A stretch of DNA of 64,000 nucleotides from positions 31,873 to 95,872 of the forward strand of contig CANFCK010000018.1 of assembly GCA_947445035.1 (NCBI GenBank). The letters are read 5' to 3'. The notes beneath the pieces are model-generated. The model saw only the letters and a program-made list of their open reading frames with translations, had not been told where the DNA came from and ran no database searches. This document shows, in pieces, positions 1 to 8,533 of this stretch. The position numbers were made by a program, and so were the translations under genes. How positions within the stretch are numbered: position 1 is the stretch's first letter; each line of letters opens with the position of its first letter. Source of the DNA: Deltaproteobacteria bacterium. Its GTDB lineage: Bacteria; Myxococcota_A; UBA796; SXON01.

Positions 1-725
1 TCTCGCCAATCGCCACCGCTCACGATCGCGTGGCCGCCGAGGTAGACGACCGCCTGGCCGTCGGCTTTGAGCTCGGCGGTGGCACCGACTGCGCCGGCAA
101 GGTCGAGGATGAGCTGATCGCGGCGATCCAATAGATCGGCCGGACCGAGGGTCGCGCCCTGGCTGCCGACCCGGGCGTTGAGCGCCGCCACCTCGGCGAG
201 GGTCGCGTTGACCTCCTCCAGGCTGGTGCCGATCTGCTCGTCGATCGCCTCGACCGTCTCGGCGAATCCGCTGGCGATCCGAGAGGTTGTCTCTGCAAAG
301 ACCTCGCAAGCGTGAACCACGCCGCGGCGGAGGGAGGCGTCCGAAGGATCCGTGCTCGCGCTGCCGAGCGCGTCGAAGATATGATCCAGCGCCTCGGCCA
401 TGCCCGTGGAGTTGCTGCTGTTGAGGTAGCTCTCCGCCACTCGAAGGCTTTCGGCGAGCGTCGTGGACGAAGCCTGCGCGCCCGTGGCGTCGATGAGCCG
501 GACGCCAAGAAGTCGATCGGCGGACCGCACGATCGCCGAAGGCGTAGCGCCCTGGCCGACGAAGAGGCCGCGCTGCTGTACCGGCGAAAGTTGCTCGGTG
601 CGGAGGGCTCGGCGCGTGTAGCCCGGGGTGCTGGCCCCGGTGACGTTCTGCGTGGTGACATCGATGCCCGCAGACGCCACGGCAAGGCCGCGCGAGCCGG
701 TCTGGATGGCGCCGAGAAGGCTCAT
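1..725 (-). CDS. flgK: Flagellar hook-associated protein FlgK (N-terminal part, cut by window edge)
   Basis: FlgK (HAP1) forms the first hook-filament junction ring outside the cell. The visible 241 codons begin MSLLGAIQTGSRGLAVA, the standard N-terminal D0 helix of hook-junction proteins, followed by the NVTGASTPGYTRR segment that matches the FlgK family 'N..N..TPGYsR' motif. A long alpha-helical D1 region with DRRDQLILDLA follows, also typical of FlgK. The C-terminal half lies left of the window. The ATG overlaps the stop of the upstream flgN-like gene by four bases (ATGA), so the two are translationally coupled, and the operon order flgJ-flgM-flgN-flgK is usual. FlgK is exported by the flagellar type III system and has no signal peptide. 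Identity is seen directly in the N-terminal motif; function follows from the family. Confidence 0.95.
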   Translation of the reverse strand, partial: MSLLGAIQTGSRGLAVASAGIDVTTQNVTGASTPGYTRRALRTEQLSPVQQRGLFVGQGATPSAIVRSADRLLGVRLIDATGAQASSTTLAESLRVAESYLNSSNSTGMAEALDHIFDALGSASTDPSDASLRRGVVHACEVFAETTSRIASGFAETVEAIDEQIGTSLEEVNATLAEVAALNARVGSQGATLGPADLLDRRDQLILDLAGAVGATAELKADGQAVVYLGGHAIVSGGDWR

Positions 726-1057
726 CGCATCCCCCGAACCATGCCGAAGCGGGTGTAGGTCGTCGGCGCCCGGTCCGGCGAGAGCGCCGCGATGGCGCCG
801 GTGATGATCTCTCCGCACGTGCGAATGCGGGAGTCCAGCGAGCGAATCCGCAACGCGACACGGGCCGCTTCGGCCGTCGTGGTGGCGCTGCCACGGCGAA
901 TGGCCTCGACATCGAGGGCATCCTGAAGACTACGCCTCTCCTCAGTGCTCGCCACCAGCGCGCCGGCATTGGCCGTGCGCGCTGCAGCGAGCTGGGACTC
1001 GACCGCGTGCAGCAGGAGCTGCAGGGTCTCGTCGACCGTTGGGGAGGCTTCCGTCAC
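722..1057 (-). CDS. flgN: FlgN-like flagellar export chaperone
   Basis: A 111-residue, almost wholly helical acidic protein starting at GTG. FlgN proteins are small helical cytosolic chaperones that keep FlgK and FlgL export-competent. The sequence has no strong conserved motif, which is normal for this fast-evolving family, so the call rests on size, predicted helices (heptad-like stretches over residues 8-80) and position directly between flgM and flgK. The stop overlaps the flgK ATG by four bases, and the flgM stop lies three bases upstream of the start. It could instead be another small flagellar helical protein, but no alternative fits the context better. Confidence 0.7.
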   Translation of the reverse strand: MTEASPTVDETLQLLLHAVESQLAAARTANAGALVASTEERRSLQDALDVEAIRRGSATTTAEAARVALRIRSLDSRIRTCGEIITGAIAALSPDRAPTTYTRFGMVRGMR

Positions 1058-1060
1058 GGT

Positions 1061-1351
1061 TCAGAAGCCGCGCAACAAGGCGTCGACGGTCGCCGCAAAA
1101 TCGTCTTCGTTGCCCAGCCGCCCCGAGGCGATGTCCGCCTTGGCTTCGGCAACCTTGTCGGAGCGAACTTCGCCCCAGGGGGTGCTCCGCGCGGCCGCGT
1201 GAAGTTCCGAGAGGAAGTCGCTGGTGTGCAGCGAGGCCGCGCGGTCAGGCGCCGCCGGGCCGATGGAACGACCGTTGGGTTCACCGCCCCGATTCACCCT
1301 CCCGTAGGTAAGGTTTTCCGTCGGTGCGAGAGAGGGAGCGGCGATCTTCAC
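1061..1351 (-). CDS. flgM: Anti-sigma-28 factor FlgM
   Basis: FlgM binds and inhibits the flagellar sigma factor FliA until the hook is complete, and is then exported. The 96-residue product has a low-complexity, probably disordered N-terminal half. Its C-terminal helix pair (RSDKVAEAKADIASG, then an acidic spacer and ATVDALLRGF) corresponds to the conserved FlgM segment 'R.dkV..lk..I..G.Y..d...iA..ll'. The start is GTG with a strong AGGAG nine bases upstream. It sits between the flgJ-like gene and flgN, its usual place. The presence of flgM implies a sigma-28 regulated late flagellar regulon in this organism. Confidence 0.85.
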   Translation of the reverse strand: MKIAAPSLAPTENLTYGRVNRGGEPNGRSIGPAAPDRAASLHTSDFLSELHAAARSTPWGEVRSDKVAEAKADIASGRLGNEDDFAATVDALLRGF

Positions 1352-1402
1352 GGTTGGACTCCTGGGCTCGATTCGGACACCGTCGCCAGAACTTGAGCCC
1401 GG

Positions 1403-2161
1403 TCAGCGTTTTTCTTTCGCGAGAGGAGAGATTCCTCCCCAAGTCGACGGGTCGATGGCCTCGCCGTCACGACGGACCTCGAAGTGAAGGTGCGCGCCGG
1501 TGCTCCGGCCGGTGCTCCCAACCGTCGCAATCGCCTGACCGGAACCCACACGTTCTCCGGCCTTCACCGTAAGCTCGCGGCAGTGGGCGTACCGGCTTTC
1601 GGTTCCGTCGTCGTGCTCGACGATGACCACATTGCCGTAGCCGCCGCGTCGCCCCGAGTACCGCACCGTCCCGCCTGCGGCGGCCAGGACCGGTGTGCCT
1701 TCCGGCGCCGCGAGGTCCAGCCCATGGTGCATGCGTTCGCGCCCTGAGAATGGGTCCAGGCGCGCGCCAAATCCGCTGGTGACCCGGGTAGCCTCCCTCC
1801 CGGACGGCGCGTAGTGACGTTCGTGGTCCCCTCCTTGCGCGACAAGGGGCTCCGGACCACGCCAGGACTCCAGAATGCTCTCCTTCAACCCGAAGCCCCC
1901 GCCCTCCGACACCCGCTTGCCAATCTCCTGGTCAAAGAGATCCGCAAAGGTTGCCATGGCACCTTCCGACCACGGACCGCCCTTCACGGACTCCCGCATC
2001 TGCTTCGCCATGAAGGCCACCATCCAAGACTCGAACTCCTGAGCCGCTTTTTCGTCCTTCCCCGTGGGAATCTTGTCCGGATCGGGCTGTAGTGTCGGCG
2101 CGAGTGCAGAGAGACTGTCCACAGCCGAGGGTCGGTCACGCCCGAAATTACTTGAGCACAC
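1403..2161 (-). CDS. flgJ: FlgJ-type rod-binding domain fused to M23 metallopeptidase
   Basis: A 252-residue protein in two parts. Residues about 35-100 match the FlgJ N-terminal rod-binding domain (AAQEFESWMVAFMAKQMRES, then a DLFDQEIGKRVSEG helix). Residues about 125-250 are an M23/LytM endopeptidase domain with H145-x3-D149, the HLH motif (H224, H226) and H193 as expected zinc and catalytic residues. In enterobacterial FlgJ the second domain is a glucosaminidase that opens peptidoglycan for the rod; here a peptide-cleaving domain takes its place. Expected site of action is the periplasm, with export through the flagellar apparatus since no signal peptide is seen. The start (GTG, ten bases after the preceding stop) lacks a clear ribosome binding site, and an internal GTG near 2122 is possible. 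Confidence 0.85.
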   Translation of the reverse strand: MCSSNFGRDRPSAVDSLSALAPTLQPDPDKIPTGKDEKAAQEFESWMVAFMAKQMRESVKGGPWSEGAMATFADLFDQEIGKRVSEGGGFGLKESILESWRGPEPLVAQGGDHERHYAPSGREATRVTSGFGARLDPFSGRERMHHGLDLAAPEGTPVLAAAGGTVRYSGRRGGYGNVVIVEHDDGTESRYAHCRELTVKAGERVGSGQAIATVGSTGRSTGAHLHFEVRRDGEAIDPSTWGGISPLAKEKR

Positions 2162-2170
2162 CAGACACGA

Positions 2171-3781
2171 TTAAAAACTGTCGGACCCGCTTGGGGCCGC
2201 GGCGCCGGCGTCGGCGCCGGTCATACCGATGATGCGCGCACGGTAGGTGCCGAGCGCCTTGGCGCGGGCGACCACCGGAGACCGAAGCGCCTGTCGCAAC
2301 GAATGAATCGCCGACTTCGCTGCGGTACCGGCCGGCGCCATGTAGTCGCTGGTCATCACGTCGACGACCCGCCGGTCGATCAGCACCTTGAGCAGACCGT
2401 GGGGGAACTTGCCACTTCGGGCAAGGAAAAGGAGGGTGTTGGTGTAGCTGTCGTGACGCTCGAAGAACATCCGGTCGTAGATCTCGGCCTTCTCGTCGTT
2501 CACTAGACCGTCGCGACTGGCGAGGGTGTGCAGCGACGTACCTGGGTAGTAGATCACCGAGAATACCTGCAGTCGGTACGGCTTGGGGAGCTCACTGACC
2601 AGCCGGAGGGTGTCGAGCTTGTCCTCCATCGTCTCGTACGCGAGATCATAAATGAGATCGTACTGAGGCGGTGCCGTTCGATCGGTGTACTTAGTAATGA
2701 TCTCGGCGCTCTTGAGCACCTTGTCGTTGCCCATCGTCGAGCGCTTGAACATCTTCTGGATGCGCTTGCTGCCGTGTTCGACGCCCATCTGAATGCAGTG
2801 CAGGCCGGCATCGACCAGCGCGCTGTACTTTTCGTCCGTGATCGTGCCCGGACTGCCGAGCAAGTAGAAGGGGTCGCCAATTTTTGCCTTGTACTGCGCC
2901 GCGAAGTCGAGGAGGTCGGGCAGCGGGCGGCCGAAGAAGCTGTCGTCAGAGAACCAGATGAAGTTGATGAACGGATACTCCCGCTTGATCGTCTCCAGCT
3001 CGCCGATCACGTGCGGCGTGCTGCGATAGCGCACGTAGCGCTGACGCTTGTAGAGATCCCGGTAGAAGCTGTTGCCGCAGTAGGTGCAGGCGTGTGGGCA
3101 ACCGCGCCCGGTCATGGTCTGGTAGCCAGTGCGGCCGAACATCCGGCTGACGGTGCCGTTGTGCATATACCGGCGCAGAAGATCTTTTGTTACCGGTGCC
3201 AGCTGCCCCTCGAACAGAATGTGGTGATCCTCCCTGGAGAAGTCGGGAGCGGGATACCGGTCCAACTCCTGTTCAAGGCTGCCGGGTTGGTTCCGCACCA
3301 CGTCAGTCCCGTTGCGCCAGACCAGCGACTTGATGTCATGCAACCTGGTGCTCTCGCCTGCGTCCAGGCGATTGCACAGGTCCAGCATCAGGTCCTCGGC
3401 GTCGCCGATCGCCACGTAATCGGCCCACTTTGCGCACTCGTCGGGCCGCACCGAGGGGTGGAATCCGCCCCAGATCACCGGGATCCCCAGTCGCGACTTG
3501 ATGGCGCTGGTGATCTGTTTCGCCGAGTCGAAGTAGTGGGTCATCAGCGTGACGCCGACCATGTCGCTGTCGCCGCAGAGGGCTACCATCTGGTCGATGA
3601 CCTGCTGCGAATAGCGGGCCTCGCTCATCCGGACATGCAGACTCTCGCCGTCACCTGCGAAGTCGGGCATACAGATGACCTGCGTTTGGTGGCCATTCGC
3701 CCGAAGGTGGGCGCTGATGCTACGGAGCCCGTAGTTGGTAATGTCAGGGTACGGGCTGATGAGCGAGACCTTCACGGGCAC
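2171..3781 (-). CDS. B12-binding-domain radical SAM protein
   Basis: A 536-residue class B-like radical SAM enzyme. Residues 1-140 resemble the cobalamin-binding Rossmann domain of this class (start VSLISPYPDITNYGLRSI; GGFHPSVRPDE). The radical SAM core carries the cluster motif C228-x3-C232-x2-C235 (GRGCPHACTYCGNSF), followed by a strand and helix TIM-barrel pattern. Such enzymes catalyse methyl transfer or rearrangement on unactivated carbon; the substrate cannot be read from sequence. The DxHxxG cobalamin motif of methionine synthase is absent, as is usual in this class. The GTG start is 87 bases downstream of a lipoprotein gene, and the flagellar flgJ gene begins ten bases after its stop, so it may be co-transcribed with the flagellar set. 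Confidence 0.88.
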   Translation of the reverse strand: MPVKVSLISPYPDITNYGLRSISAHLRANGHQTQVICMPDFAGDGESLHVRMSEARYSQQVIDQMVALCGDSDMVGVTLMTHYFDSAKQITSAIKSRLGIPVIWGGFHPSVRPDECAKWADYVAIGDAEDLMLDLCNRLDAGESTRLHDIKSLVWRNGTDVVRNQPGSLEQELDRYPAPDFSREDHHILFEGQLAPVTKDLLRRYMHNGTVSRMFGRTGYQTMTGRGCPHACTYCGNSFYRDLYKRQRYVRYRSTPHVIGELETIKREYPFINFIWFSDDSFFGRPLPDLLDFAAQYKAKIGDPFYLLGSPGTITDEKYSALVDAGLHCIQMGVEHGSKRIQKMFKRSTMGNDKVLKSAEIITKYTDRTAPPQYDLIYDLAYETMEDKLDTLRLVSELPKPYRLQVFSVIYYPGTSLHTLASRDGLVNDEKAEIYDRMFFERHDSYTNTLLFLARSGKFPHGLLKVLIDRRVVDVMTSDYMAPAGTAAKSAIHSLRQALRSPVVARAKALGTYRARIIGMTGADAGAAAPSGSDSF

Positions 3782-3868
3782 ACCTACACCCTTCCCCTAT
3801 AGACGTCGCCCGCGGGCTCGTCTACCGCTGGCCCAGGCCGATCACCAAGCCGGTGAGGCAAACCACGG

Positions 3869-4399
3869 TCAATCCGCCCAACCCGGCTTCTCGATGATCT
3901 CGGCCACGAGGTCCGAGTCGAGGATGACTTCGCGCCGAAAGCGCTCAGCGGCTTTGTACTCGGTGGTGCTGCCCGGGACGAAGACCAGCACCGACCCATC
4001 CTCGTGCTTTTCAAACTTGTAGATCAGCATTTCGGAGCGGGGGGCGGGGCGGCCCACCACCTTCTTCTTGTCGTACGGGGGGCCCCACGACATCAAAACC
4101 ATCTCCTTGTTCCACCCGGTCTGCACCGCGCCGTCCACGACCGCCTGCCGAATGTGCTCGGGGTAGTTGTAGAACATGTCGTAGAGGGTGGTGGGCGGGA
4201 TCCGCTCGATCTTGATCGACTTGAGGTACGCGTTGCGCTCTTCCTCGGTCTTGGTCTTGAGGTAGGCCTTCTGGGTGTCCTCATCCATGAACGGTTTCAG
4301 GGCATAGTAGGCCTTGAACTCGTCATCGCTGAGGAACTTGACGCGGGACTGCCAGGAGCAGGCAGAGACGAAGATCGCGAAAAAGAGTATCCACCGCAT
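3869..4399 (-). CDS. Putative lipoprotein at the end of the bat operon
   Basis: A 176-residue protein with a short signal peptide ending in a lipobox-like IFVSAC at residues 9-14, so it is probably lipid-anchored. The ATG at 4399 was chosen because it puts the signal peptide at the very N-terminus; a longer in-frame start at 4465 would add 22 basic residues overlapping batE. The mature part is charged and ends in a compact domain with MSWGPPYDKKKV followed by strands (MLIYKF, VLVFVPG). This arrangement recalls SmpA/OmlA-like outer membrane lipoproteins ('G.P...') but the match is weak. It starts eight bases after the batE stop and so belongs to that operon. Function is unknown. Confidence 0.75.
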   Translation of the reverse strand: MRWILFFAIFVSACSWQSRVKFLSDDEFKAYYALKPFMDEDTQKAYLKTKTEEERNAYLKSIKIERIPPTTLYDMFYNYPEHIRQAVVDGAVQTGWNKEMVLMSWGPPYDKKKVVGRPAPRSEMLIYKFEKHEDGSVLVFVPGSTTEYKAAERFRREVILDSDLVAEIIEKPGWAD

Positions 4400-4407
4400 G
4401 CAGGCTC

Positions 4408-5151
4408 TCAGGAACCTCCCGCAGCTAACACGGCCTGCGGCATCGCCGCCGCGGGCGCTACCCACCCGACACTGCCGGCAGGCAGCCAGCCCCGCCGGCC
4501 ATCCGCAAGAGCGACGAGCACCTGGTCAGCCGCCACCTCCACGACCTGAATCTCTGCGCCACCGTGCAAAACGAAGAGATCGACGCCACCGCCCAGATCG
4601 CTGTGCGCGGTGACCTCATCGACCAGGATCACGGCCGACGGCGGCATCGCCGCCTCCATCACACCGCCCAGTCCGAGCCCACACCCCAGGAGCGCGGCGA
4701 CTCCACCGACCCCCGCCATCGGCAACTCTGGCCAGCGCCGGCGCAAACCAAGCGCCATCAAGCCCAAGCCCAGCAGCGCCCCGCCCGCCAGCTGCCCTTC
4801 TCCCGGCGTCAGGGCGGCTTGCCACGGCGCCCACGCGGGGCAGGGGTCGGGGGCACCAGACGCATCGCGCACTTGCCTGCGCGCAAAGTCGAGGTTTGCA
4901 GAGGCATCCGGATCGCGAGGCGCCAAAACCAGGGCGCGCCGCCATGCCAGGAGCGCCAACGGAAGCTCCTTCTGCCGAAACAGCACATTCCCGAGGTTGT
5001 AGTACACGTCAGCATCGATCGCCCCCGCTTCGAGGGCGTGGCGGTAGCCAGCCTCCGCGCCGGCCAGATGTCCCGCGGCAAGTGCCCTGTTGCCTGCGGC
5101 GAACTCGGCCTCTCCCACCGCCAGGGCAGCCGCGACGAGTACGAGCATCAT
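4408..5151 (-). CDS. batE: BatE-like protein (TPR plus SH3-like domain)
   Basis: A 247-residue secreted or membrane protein and the last recognisable Bat (Bacteroides aerotolerance) component. An N-terminal signal peptide (MMLVLVAAALAV) is followed by TPR motifs (NRALAAGHLAGAEAGYRHAL; DVYYNLGNVLFRQKELPLAL) to about residue 95. Two hydrophobic segments follow (about 112-165), then an SH3-like domain ending in GRRGWLPAGSVGWV, the usual 'GW...v..i' pattern of bacterial SH3 domains. This matches the BatE layout. The ATG at 5151 forms an ATGA overlap with the batD stop. Bat proteins are thought to form an envelope complex with MoxR and VWA proteins; the mechanism is unresolved. Confidence 0.8.
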   Translation of the reverse strand: MMLVLVAAALAVGEAEFAAGNRALAAGHLAGAEAGYRHALEAGAIDADVYYNLGNVLFRQKELPLALLAWRRALVLAPRDPDASANLDFARRQVRDASGAPDPCPAWAPWQAALTPGEGQLAGGALLGLGLMALGLRRRWPELPMAGVGGVAALLGCGLGLGGVMEAAMPPSAVILVDEVTAHSDLGGGVDLFVLHGGAEIQVVEVAADQVLVALADGRRGWLPAGSVGWVAPAAAMPQAVLAAGGS

Positions 5152-6737
5152 TGGGCGCCGATCCACGCGCGCACGCGACTCTCTGGAAGGTCGACGCCGC
5201 CGCGATAGCGGGCGAGATCGAGCTCCCGATAGATTGCGATGGCCTCATCACCAAGCGTCGCGACATCCTCACGTTTTATCGCCGGAGGAGGACGTCCGAG
5301 GCGACGCCCCACCTCGTCGCGGAAGATGCGCTCGAGCCCCGCCAAGCGGCCTTCCGCATCGTCGGGAAGGTCGCCAAAGCCGTAGGATCGCGCCTTCACT
5401 CTCTTTCCGAAGGCTCCCCGCATCCGGGCCGCGCCCTCGACCCCGAGCAGCGCCGCACCGGGGACGGCGAGCAGCCAGCCCCACCATGCCGGCCATCCCC
5501 CAGACAACGATGCCTGTGTTCGAACCGGTAGAATATCGTCCCCCAGCGCCGCCACAGCGGTGCCGCCCGCGCCCGGGACCCCGTAGGTCTCGACCGCGGC
5601 GGCCTCGGCGGCACCTCCCACCTCGACCGAGCCCAACAGGACCTCGCGCTCCACGTACTCGCCAGTCCTGGGGTCAAACCACGACATCCGAACCGGCGGT
5701 AGGGCCAGCGTGCCAGGGCGCTCGGGGACGACGGCCCGCCGGAAGCGAGCCGACGCCGAGAGCTTGCCATCGGAAAGCTTGGCGGACAACGCCGGAGTAT
5801 CGTCGTACACGCGGTAGCCATCCGGGGGCCACGGCGGCAGGGTGGCCCCCGCCACCGCACCTTCACCGGACAGAAGCACGTCAACCGTCAGGGTGTCGCC
5901 GACCTCGATGCGCTTGGGCAGCGCGGTGACGGTAAGCTGGAAGCTGCCTACCAATCCGGAAAATCCATCAGGTTTGTCCTTGGGAAGCTCCTTGACAACA
6001 AGCCGAAGCACATTGCTGACCACCGTCTGGTTCTCCGTATCCGTGAACCCTGGTAGATCGCGGAAGAACGGATCGCGGCTGCCGCCTCGGCGCCGCTGGA
6101 CGGCCACCTGCGCCAGGAGCGTCCCCGCATCCACGGTCGTGACCCCCGCCGTCTTGACGCGGAACGGGTACCACAGCTCCGCAACCGAGACGGCGCCTGT
6201 CCCAGCGCCGAGCCGGTACTCCGCGGTGAGGGGCTCGACGCCAGGCTCGGCCATCAAAAGGCCGCTGTCGGGTGGCCCCCAGCGCGCGTTGACCAGGGAC
6301 TGCTTGGTCTTGAACTTCAGGTGGTACACCAAAACCTGGCCCACCCAGGCGACCCCGTCGCCCAGCTCGGCCACCAGCCCGTCCACTCCGGAAGGATCGG
6401 CGGCGGCTACATGGAGCATGACTGAATCGGCCCGGAGCTTTCCTGCCGGGGTGTCGACTGTCAGCGGACCGATCTGGTAGTCTCCGGGCGTCGGAGCGGT
6501 CACGTCATACCGGAAGGTCAACGTCTCGGTGATGTCGAAGTTGATCATCTGACGCGCGCGCGCCTGTGTCACGAAACGGACGGTGGCGCCCTGAGGTGCA
6601 GGGATCGACGGCGGTCGCGACAGGAACGCATCGGACAACTGAAGGGTGAGTCCAACACTCTGACCGGCGACGACCTCCGTCGCATCGAGCTGCATGACGA
6701 GCCCACCGGCAAGGGCGAGGTTGACGAGGGCGAACAT
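5148..6737 (-). CDS. batD: BatD family protein
   Basis: A 529-residue protein with an N-terminal signal peptide, a long run of beta-sandwich repeats (residues about 15-380) and a transmembrane segment near residue 425 (WPAWWGWLLAVPGAALLG), followed by a cytoplasmic helical tail. The early segment with VGLTLQLSDAF and the FRYDVTAPTPGDYQIGPLTV pattern are hallmarks of BatD ('oxygen tolerance') proteins. It starts one base into the batBC stop (TAATG) and overlaps batE, so the genes are translationally coupled. It probably presents an extracytoplasmic scaffold to the VWA proteins BatA and BatB; this is family knowledge rather than something visible here. Confidence 0.88.
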   Translation of the reverse strand: MFALVNLALAGGLVMQLDATEVVAGQSVGLTLQLSDAFLSRPPSIPAPQGATVRFVTQARARQMINFDITETLTFRYDVTAPTPGDYQIGPLTVDTPAGKLRADSVMLHVAAADPSGVDGLVAELGDGVAWVGQVLVYHLKFKTKQSLVNARWGPPDSGLLMAEPGVEPLTAEYRLGAGTGAVSVAELWYPFRVKTAGVTTVDAGTLLAQVAVQRRRGGSRDPFFRDLPGFTDTENQTVVSNVLRLVVKELPKDKPDGFSGLVGSFQLTVTALPKRIEVGDTLTVDVLLSGEGAVAGATLPPWPPDGYRVYDDTPALSAKLSDGKLSASARFRRAVVPERPGTLALPPVRMSWFDPRTGEYVEREVLLGSVEVGGAAEAAAVETYGVPGAGGTAVAALGDDILPVRTQASLSGGWPAWWGWLLAVPGAALLGVEGAARMRGAFGKRVKARSYGFGDLPDDAEGRLAGLERIFRDEVGRRLGRPPPAIKREDVATLGDEAIAIYRELDLARYRGGVDLPESRVRAWIGAQ

Positions 6738-8533
6738 TACCAGTCCTTCTCCGTCTCGCGCCCGGCAACCCGTACCCGGGGCCGTCCGTCGACCACGGAA
6801 TCTACAAGCCGCGCCGCGGCCTCGGCCGACAGCTCCCCCGTTGAGGACGCGGGAGTGTCCACGGCCGCCTCCGTCCCCTCCCCGGTGTCGGGCTCGCCGG
6901 TCTGCCCCGGTCCAGCTTGGCCCCCCGGGGGCTTGTCGCCGGGTTTCGCCTCCAACTTGCCCCCGTCCCCGCTGTCGGCGCCGCCGGGCTCGCCCTCTTG
7001 GCCGTCACCGCCCTCTCCCGGCTCGCCCTCTTCTCCGGGCTCGCCCGGCTCGCCCTTTTCTCCGGAGCCAACCCCGCCTTCGCCGGGCTCACCTTCGGGC
7101 GGAGGCTGCTGCTCGCGCAGCGCGACCTCTTTCTCCACCGCCTCGAAATTCTTGGTGGCGCTCTCGAGCTCCGGATCGGCGGTGCGGACGTTGTCATAGA
7201 GGTTCAGCGCTCGCTCCAACCGGCCGTCAGCGTACGCACTGTTACCGGCGTTGTAGCGATGGGTGCTGGCGTGCACGGGGTCGGTCTCCGCCAACGAGAG
7301 GTACAGCTGCTCGGCCTCGCGGTACCGCCCTTTCCGATAGAGCGACTCGGCAAGCGCCTGGCCGACCTCGACGTCCCGACCGTCGTTCACCCGAGCCTGC
7401 CCGAGCTTCTCGGCCGCGGTACTCCAGTCCTTGGCCCGCCAGGCCGTGAGTCCGTCCTCGCGGGGACCGGCAATGGCGTGGCTCGGACTGGCCATGAGAC
7501 CGAAGAGCAGGACGGCGACCGCGGCTGCCGACCGGCGAGCCAGCGGCCCGATTCCGAAAAACGATACCAGGGTCAGCGCCAGAAATCCCGCCGCCAGTGG
7601 CCATTGGTAACCTTCGTTCGGGATCTTTTCGCGGTGAAGCTCGCGCTCCTTCGCCTCAAGCTTCGCCCGGATCTCCCCTTCATACAGCGCCACGACGTCG
7701 TCGCTCCCCACCACCGCCTCCACGTACGCTCCGCCCGTCGCCGCCGCCAGCCCCCGCAGCCCTTCGGCCTCCAGGCGACTCAACACGATAGCGCCGGACC
7801 GGTCCTTTTTGAAGCCACCCTCCGGCAGTGGGATCGGCGCGCCGCCGCTGTCTCCGACACCCAGCCCGTACACGCGCACACCCGCTTTAGCGGCCCGAGC
7901 CGAGGCCGCCGCCAGGGCCTCGGGCGGGTCGTGGAACTCACCATCGCTCACGATCAGGACCGCCTTCCCAGCCCCGCCGCCGCGAGTGAGCATCTGGGTA
8001 GCGGTATCGAGCCCTTCCGCCATCGCGGTCCCCTGGGCGCCGATGGTGGTCGTCGTCGAGTCCGCAAGGCCCCAAACAAAAGTGCCGTAGTCGGTCGTCA
8101 ACGGCGTACGCAGATACGCGCCGTTGGCCACGAGAACCAGCCCCACTCGATCTCCGCGCAGCAGGCCGACGAAATCAGTGACCTCGCGCCGCGCGCGCTC
8201 GATCCGCGAGGGTGAGACGTCCGCCGCGTCCATCGACCGCGACACGTCGAGCACCACGACAATGTCGACGCCTTTGCCCCGCCGCTGGACCCACTGGTGG
8301 CCAAGCTGCGGACGAGCCGCCGCCAAGCTGCACATCAACACGGCGACGGTGGCCGCAACCGCCTGAATGCCGCGGGCGCGGCCGAGCCCCGCCGGCACAA
8401 GCGAGACAAACGCTTCGGCGGAGAACACGCGCGATATTGTGTCGCGACGACGCTGCCGCGCCCAGAAGACGACGAGCCCGGCCGCCGGCGTGAGCACCAA
8501 AAGCCAGAGGAGACCCGGCGAACCGAAGATCAC
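6737..8533 (-). CDS. batB: BatB-BatC fusion: VWA domain with TPR and collagen-like tail
   Basis: A 598-residue fusion of two Bat proteins. The N-terminal half is BatB: two membrane segments (about 5-25 and 55-72), a von Willebrand A domain with the metal-binding MIDAS motif DVSRSMD near residue 92, and a third membrane segment near 310-330. After a further hydrophobic stretch, the second half is BatC-like: TPR repeats at about 355-455 (GLTAWRAKDWSTAAEKLGQA; YNAGNSAYADGRLERALNLY). A roughly 90-residue Gly/Glu/Pro-rich stretch with repeated GEPGE units follows, then a short conserved end (SAEAAARLVDSVVDGRPRVR). BatB and BatC are separate genes in many species. The ATG overlaps the batA stop by four bases. 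Confidence 0.88.
   Translation of the reverse strand: MIFGSPGLLWLLVLTPAAGLVVFWARQRRRDTISRVFSAEAFVSLVPAGLGRARGIQAVAATVAVLMCSLAAARPQLGHQWVQRRGKGVDIVVVLDVSRSMDAADVSPSRIERARREVTDFVGLLRGDRVGLVLVANGAYLRTPLTTDYGTFVWGLADSTTTTIGAQGTAMAEGLDTATQMLTRGGGAGKAVLIVSDGEFHDPPEALAAASARAAKAGVRVYGLGVGDSGGAPIPLPEGGFKKDRSGAIVLSRLEAEGLRGLAAATGGAYVEAVVGSDDVVALYEGEIRAKLEAKERELHREKIPNEGYQWPLAAGFLALTLVSFFGIGPLARRSAAAVAVLLFGLMASPSHAIAGPREDGLTAWRAKDWSTAAEKLGQARVNDGRDVEVGQALAESLYRKGRYREAEQLYLSLAETDPVHASTHRYNAGNSAYADGRLERALNLYDNVRTADPELESATKNFEAVEKEVALREQQPPPEGEPGEGGVGSGEKGEPGEPGEEGEPGEGGDGQEGEPGGADSGDGGKLEAKPGDKPPGGQAGPGQTGEPDTGEGTEAAVDTPASSTGELSAEAAARLVDSVVDGRPRVRVAGRETEKDW

Noticed and set aside
2528..3802. A 424-codon plus-strand frame over the radical SAM gene
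   Set aside because: It is the complement of a confidently identified gene with all catalytic motifs and has no recognisable product.
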